Positions 60,999-64,000 of a stretch of DNA of 64,000 bases are shown here, piece after piece; within the stretch, counting starts at the first letter, position 1; each line of letters opens with the position of its first letter. Under the pieces are notes generated by a model. That model did no database searches. It saw only the letters and a list, made by a program, of their open reading frames with translations, and was not told the origin of the DNA. The position numbers and the translations under genes were made by a program. This DNA comes from CAVPUA01 sp963708805 (GTDB lineage Bacteria; Actinomycetota; Actinomycetes; Mycobacteriales; Jatrophihabitantaceae). The stretch lies in NCBI GenBank assembly GCA_963708805.1, contig CAVPUA010000003.1, positions 2,046,001-2,110,000 on the forward strand, in the 5' to 3' direction.

Positions 60999-63263
60999 TC
61001 AGCTCACCGGCGTCGGGGAGAGGTAGGTCAGCAGCGCTTCATGACCCGGCTGCGGCACGGCGTACAGGTAGCCCTGGATCGACACGTGATGTGACGTCGG
61101 GAGCGCGTCGAGCTGCTCCGAGGTCTCGACGCCCTCGATGGTGCAGTTGATGTCGAGCTGGTCGGCGAGGTGCACGGTGGCACGAACCAGGGCGAGGGAG
61201 GTCGTGTCGTCGGGCAGCCGGCCGGTGAAGGAGCGGTCCATCTTGATCGAGGTGATGGGCAGCTCGGCCAGGTAGCGCAGCGACGCGTACCCGGTACCGA
61301 AGTCGTCGATCGCCAACCCGATGCCGAGGTCGGTCAGCGTTCGCAGGTCGGCGACCGCCGATCCGGTCGCATCGAGCAGCACGGTCTCGGTGATCTCCAG
61401 AGTGAGCGCGGCCGGGTCGAGCCCGCTCGCGGCGAGCGCAGCCACGATCCGCTGGTGGAACCCGGGCCGGGTGATGTCGGTGACGCTGCGATTGACGTTG
61501 AGTCCGAGGTTGGCGTGGCGCGGATCGCGTCGCCAGCTGGCGATCCGGGCGCAGGCGAGGTGCAGCACCCGCTCCTCCAGCGCGATGATCAACCCCGACT
61601 CCTCCGCGATCTTGACCGCGTGCCCGGTGTCGAAGTAGCCACCTGCGAGTGACGGGATTCGCATCAGCGCCTCGACGCGAGTCACCTGGCCGGTCCGCGG
61701 ATTCACGATGGGCTGGTAGTGGACCTGGACGAGGTCGTTGGCCAACGCGTAGCGGATGCCGGCCTCGATCTGATCGCGGACGGTGTTGTCGGCGCGCTGC
61801 CCGGGGTCGAAGAAGGCGAAGCCGTTGGCGCCATGGGTCTTGACGAAGTACATCGCCGCATCGGCGTCGACCAGCAACGACTCCGGAGTCGAGCTGTCGC
61901 CGGCCACGCAGATGCCGATGCTCGCGGTGACGGCATGCTCGCGCTCGTCGATGAGGATCGGCTCGGCGACGGCGGCCGCCACGCGCTCGGCCACCTCCTC
62001 CGAGATCGCCGCGGGGTCATCGTGCTGCGGAATGTCGAGCACGAGGGCGAACTCGTCGCCGCCCATTCGCGCGACCGTGTCGCCCGACCGCGTGACTTCG
62101 CGCAACCGCGCGGCCACGTGCGCCAGAACCTTGTCGCCGACGCCGTGCCCGTGTGAGTCGTTGATCCGCTTGAAGCCGTCGAGATCGCACAGCAGGACTG
62201 CGACATGACCCCCGCGCGCGGCCCGGCGCAGCGCGTGCGCGATGCGGTCGTTGATCAGTCGCCGATTCGGCAACCCGGTGAGTTCGTCGTGCAAGGCGGC
62301 ATGTTCGAGCCGCAGCTCGGCGGTGACCACGTCGGTCACGTCCCGCGAGACCACGAGCACCTGGGTGACGTGACTGCCTGCGTCGCGCTTGAACGGAGTG
62401 ACTCGACGCGAGAGCCACCGCGCCCCGTCGGTGCACATCACGGCATGGCGAAGCGACAGCACCTCACCGTCGGGCAGCAATTGCGCGTTGGCGAACAGCT
62501 TCGTCAAGTTGCGGACGTCCTCGTCGGACAGGTAGCGCTCGAGATCGACCCCGTTCATCACGTCGATCGTGTGGTCGGTGAACCCGATCAAGGGGCGCCC
62601 CGAGCGGTTGGCGCGAGTCAGCGCGGCCGTCGCGACGTCGTAGATGTGCAACACGTCGGGGGTCCCGGTGATCAGAGCCTGCGCGTAGTTGTGCGCGTGG
62701 CTCAGGTCGGCGTGAGCCTGGCGAGCATTGAGTTCGGCGTCCACCAGTTCGGTCACGTCGGTGACGGTCCCGATCAACATCGAGACGGCCCCGTCCTCAT
62801 CGCGCTCGACGCTGCCCCGAGCATCTATCCAGCGCGTGCCGTCCGGGGTGTGGACGACGCGGTAACGGATCGAGTTCGACGTCCCCGTGTCGAGTAACGT
62901 CTGCAGCCAGCGCAGGACGGCGGCCCGGTCGTCCGGGTGCACGCAGTCGACGACAGAGACCGATCCGGTCGACGTCGTCAGCCCGTAGAGCTCGAGGAAC
63001 ATCTCCGAGACGGTGAGGGTCGGTTCGCCGACCCGCCAGTGCCACGATCCGACGCGACCGATCCGCTGGGCCCTCACGAGCAGTTGATATTCCGCCGCGA
63101 GTTCGTCGTCGACGTCCGGCCGGGCCGGCATCGGACGAACCCGCAGCCGCAGGCCCGGCGCCTCCTCGATCGGATTCCCGGTCGTTCTCGGGACCGGGGC
63201 CAGGACCAGGTGCAGGTCTTGGTCGGCCAGCTGGTGGGACCGATCTTCGTAGTGAATCGTCAT
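60999..63263 (-). CDS. PAS-PAS-GGDEF-EAL cyclic-di-GMP protein
   Basis: 754 residues, intact. A first PAS domain (about 45-165, RIGRVGSWHWRVGEPTLTVS) and a second (about 185-300) precede a GGDEF domain with an intact RMGGDEFALV motif. The EAL domain has RVEALMRIPS, DDFGTGYASLRYLAELP and IEGVETSEQLDAL. Both domains keep their signature residues, so it may make and break cyclic-di-GMP. No N-terminal membrane helix is seen, so it is cytoplasmic. Its ATG overlaps the stop of the upstream EAL gene by one base (TGATG), so the two are coupled. Confidence 0.95.
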   Translation of the reverse strand: MTIHYEDRSHQLADQDLHLVLAPVPRTTGNPIEEAPGLRLRVRPMPARPDVDDELAAEYQLLVRAQRIGRVGSWHWRVGEPTLTVSEMFLELYGLTTSTGSVSVVDCVHPDDRAAVLRWLQTLLDTGTSNSIRYRVVHTPDGTRWIDARGSVERDEDGAVSMLIGTVTDVTELVDAELNARQAHADLSHAHNYAQALITGTPDVLHIYDVATAALTRANRSGRPLIGFTDHTIDVMNGVDLERYLSDEDVRNLTKLFANAQLLPDGEVLSLRHAVMCTDGARWLSRRVTPFKRDAGSHVTQVLVVSRDVTDVVTAELRLEHAALHDELTGLPNRRLINDRIAHALRRAARGGHVAVLLCDLDGFKRINDSHGHGVGDKVLAHVAARLREVTRSGDTVARMGGDEFALVLDIPQHDDPAAISEEVAERVAAAVAEPILIDEREHAVTASIGICVAGDSSTPESLLVDADAAMYFVKTHGANGFAFFDPGQRADNTVRDQIEAGIRYALANDLVQVHYQPIVNPRTGQVTRVEALMRIPSLAGGYFDTGHAVKIAEESGLIIALEERVLHLACARIASWRRDPRHANLGLNVNRSVTDITRPGFHQRIVAALAASGLDPAALTLEITETVLLDATGSAVADLRTLTDLGIGLAIDDFGTGYASLRYLAELPITSIKMDRSFTGRLPDDTTSLALVRATVHLADQLDINCTIEGVETSEQLDALPTSHHVSIQGYLYAVPQPGHEALLTYLSPTPVS

Positions 63264-64000
63264 CAGCCGGCCACCGACAGCTCAGGCGTCTCGGTGTCGG
63301 CCGCTCGGGCCGGGTCCAGCTCGATGACGTTCTCGCGACCGGCCGCGCGGACCTCGGACCCGCGCGCGAGCAGGTCGTGGGCCTGGTCGAGGGGAACCGG
63401 TCGCGACCACAAATACCCTTGTCCGAAAGAGCAATTCATCTCGGACAGCCAGGCGGCCTGGGCGCCGTGCTCGACGCCCTCGGCCACCGTCTTGAAGTTC
63501 ATCGTGTGGCTCATCCCGATGATCGCCTTGGCCAGCGACGCGTCCTGCTCGCTCGTCGCGATCTTGTCGATGAAGCTCTTGTCCACCTTCAACACATCGA
63601 CGGGCAGGTGGGTGAGATAAGCCAGCGAGCTGTAGCCGGTGCCGAAGTCGTCGATGGCGATGCGTACTCCGCGGGCTCGCAGAGCACTCAGCTTCGGTTC
63701 GATCTGATCGAGGTCTCTGAGCACGTCGCTCTCGGTGATCTCCAGTACCAGCCGCTCGGGGTCCAGTCCGGTTCGGAGCAGCACCCGGACGACCTCGTCG
63801 ACGAAGTCCGCGCGCTGAAGCTGCTTGGCGGCGACGTTGACCGAGATGTAGGGACGATCGACGCCACGGCCCATGGTGGTGGCGGCGCGGCATGCCTCGG
63901 CCAGGATCCAGCTGCCGAGCGGCACGATCAGGCCGCTCTCCTCGGCGGACGGGATGAACTCACCCGGCGGCACCAGGCCGCGTGTCGGGTGCTGCCAGCG
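63263..64000 (-). CDS. EAL domain protein (3' part; 5' end beyond the window)
   Basis: 246 codons are present and the frame runs past base 64000. It is the last two-thirds of an EAL phosphodiesterase domain: RWQHPTRGLVPPGEFIPSAE, the FVDEVVRVLL helix, RLVLEITESDVLRDL, RIAIDDFGTGYSSLAYLTHL, LKVDKSFIDKIATSEQDASL and TVAEGVEHGAQAAWL. The EAL motif itself would lie upstream, outside the window. The tail (AGRENVIELDPARAADTE) is nonconserved. It is probably the C-terminus of a larger GGDEF-EAL protein coupled to the next gene. Confidence 0.93.
   Translation of the reverse strand, partial: RWQHPTRGLVPPGEFIPSAEESGLIVPLGSWILAEACRAATTMGRGVDRPYISVNVAAKQLQRADFVDEVVRVLLRTGLDPERLVLEITESDVLRDLDQIEPKLSALRARGVRIAIDDFGTGYSSLAYLTHLPVDVLKVDKSFIDKIATSEQDASLAKAIIGMSHTMNFKTVAEGVEHGAQAAWLSEMNCSFGQGYLWSRPVPLDQAHDLLARGSEVRAAGRENVIELDPARAADTETPELSVAG

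Overview
The window is about 69% GC. GTG starts and ATGA/GTGA gene overlaps are common, and at least one promoter looks leaderless. The genes include a SARP/BTAD regulator, arr, an aerobic cobalamin pathway with CobN plus a ChlI/ChlD-type chelatase, DUF2993 and an FHA-ABC exporter. This points to a high-GC actinomycete; I cannot name the genus. I see no rRNA, tRNA, CRISPR array, transposase or phage genes, and no gene-free stretch longer than about 265 bases.

Layout. 1-10.4 kb: hemerythrin-like protein (cut by the window edge), an RsbU-type phosphatase, a divergent SDR/TetR pair, a large catalase, and one very long protein joining a SARP regulator, a beta-propeller and a peptide-binding protein. 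10.5-18.6 kb: cupin, ABC-2 transporter, rifampin ADP-ribosyltransferase, a two-component system, TPR protein and methyltransferase. 18.6-22.3 kb: a PadR-regulated MacB-like ABC exporter. 22.8-47.5 kb: an almost complete aerobic vitamin B12 locus. It comprises cobD-cobQ, cobN (opposite strand), cobG-cobH-cobIJ, cobK, cobF, cobM-cobL, an FhuF-like protein, then a + strand run chlID-cobO-cobB-cobC-cobT-cobA/U-cobS-bluB, a phosphatase and the cobalt transporter cbtBA. Two cobalamin riboswitches lie in it. One leads cbtBA. The other sits about 0.8 kb before the chlID operon and points at it across an antisense fhuF-like gene. 47.5-55.4 kb: a phospho-signalling island made of a lectin-like anchored protein, a vWA-PP2C fusion, a kinase with a zinc ribbon, an FHA-TM-DUF2993 protein and an FHA-FHA-ABC exporter. 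It resembles the TerY-P triad with membrane outputs attached. 55.5-64 kb: metYX with a possible leader peptide, a sulfotransferase, a GH43-like beta-propeller protein and two cyclic-di-GMP proteins.

The B12 genes cover uroporphyrinogen III to cobalamin: SUMT, CobI/J, G, M, F, K, L, H, B, N with ChlID, O, Q, D, C, T, U, S and BluB, with cobalt uptake by CbtAB. No dedicated CobR reductase is seen.

Caution for every reader: many genes here are broken by single-base frameshifts, nearly all one base too many and usually removable by shortening a short base run by one. They are clustered, hit both strands and spare whole blocks (1-8.37, 10.6-18.77, 25.3-29.6, 34.56-35.78, 41.8-46.7 and 59.7-64 kb). 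I treat them as consensus errors, so broken genes are given as single full-span features. Their true protein sequences need correction.
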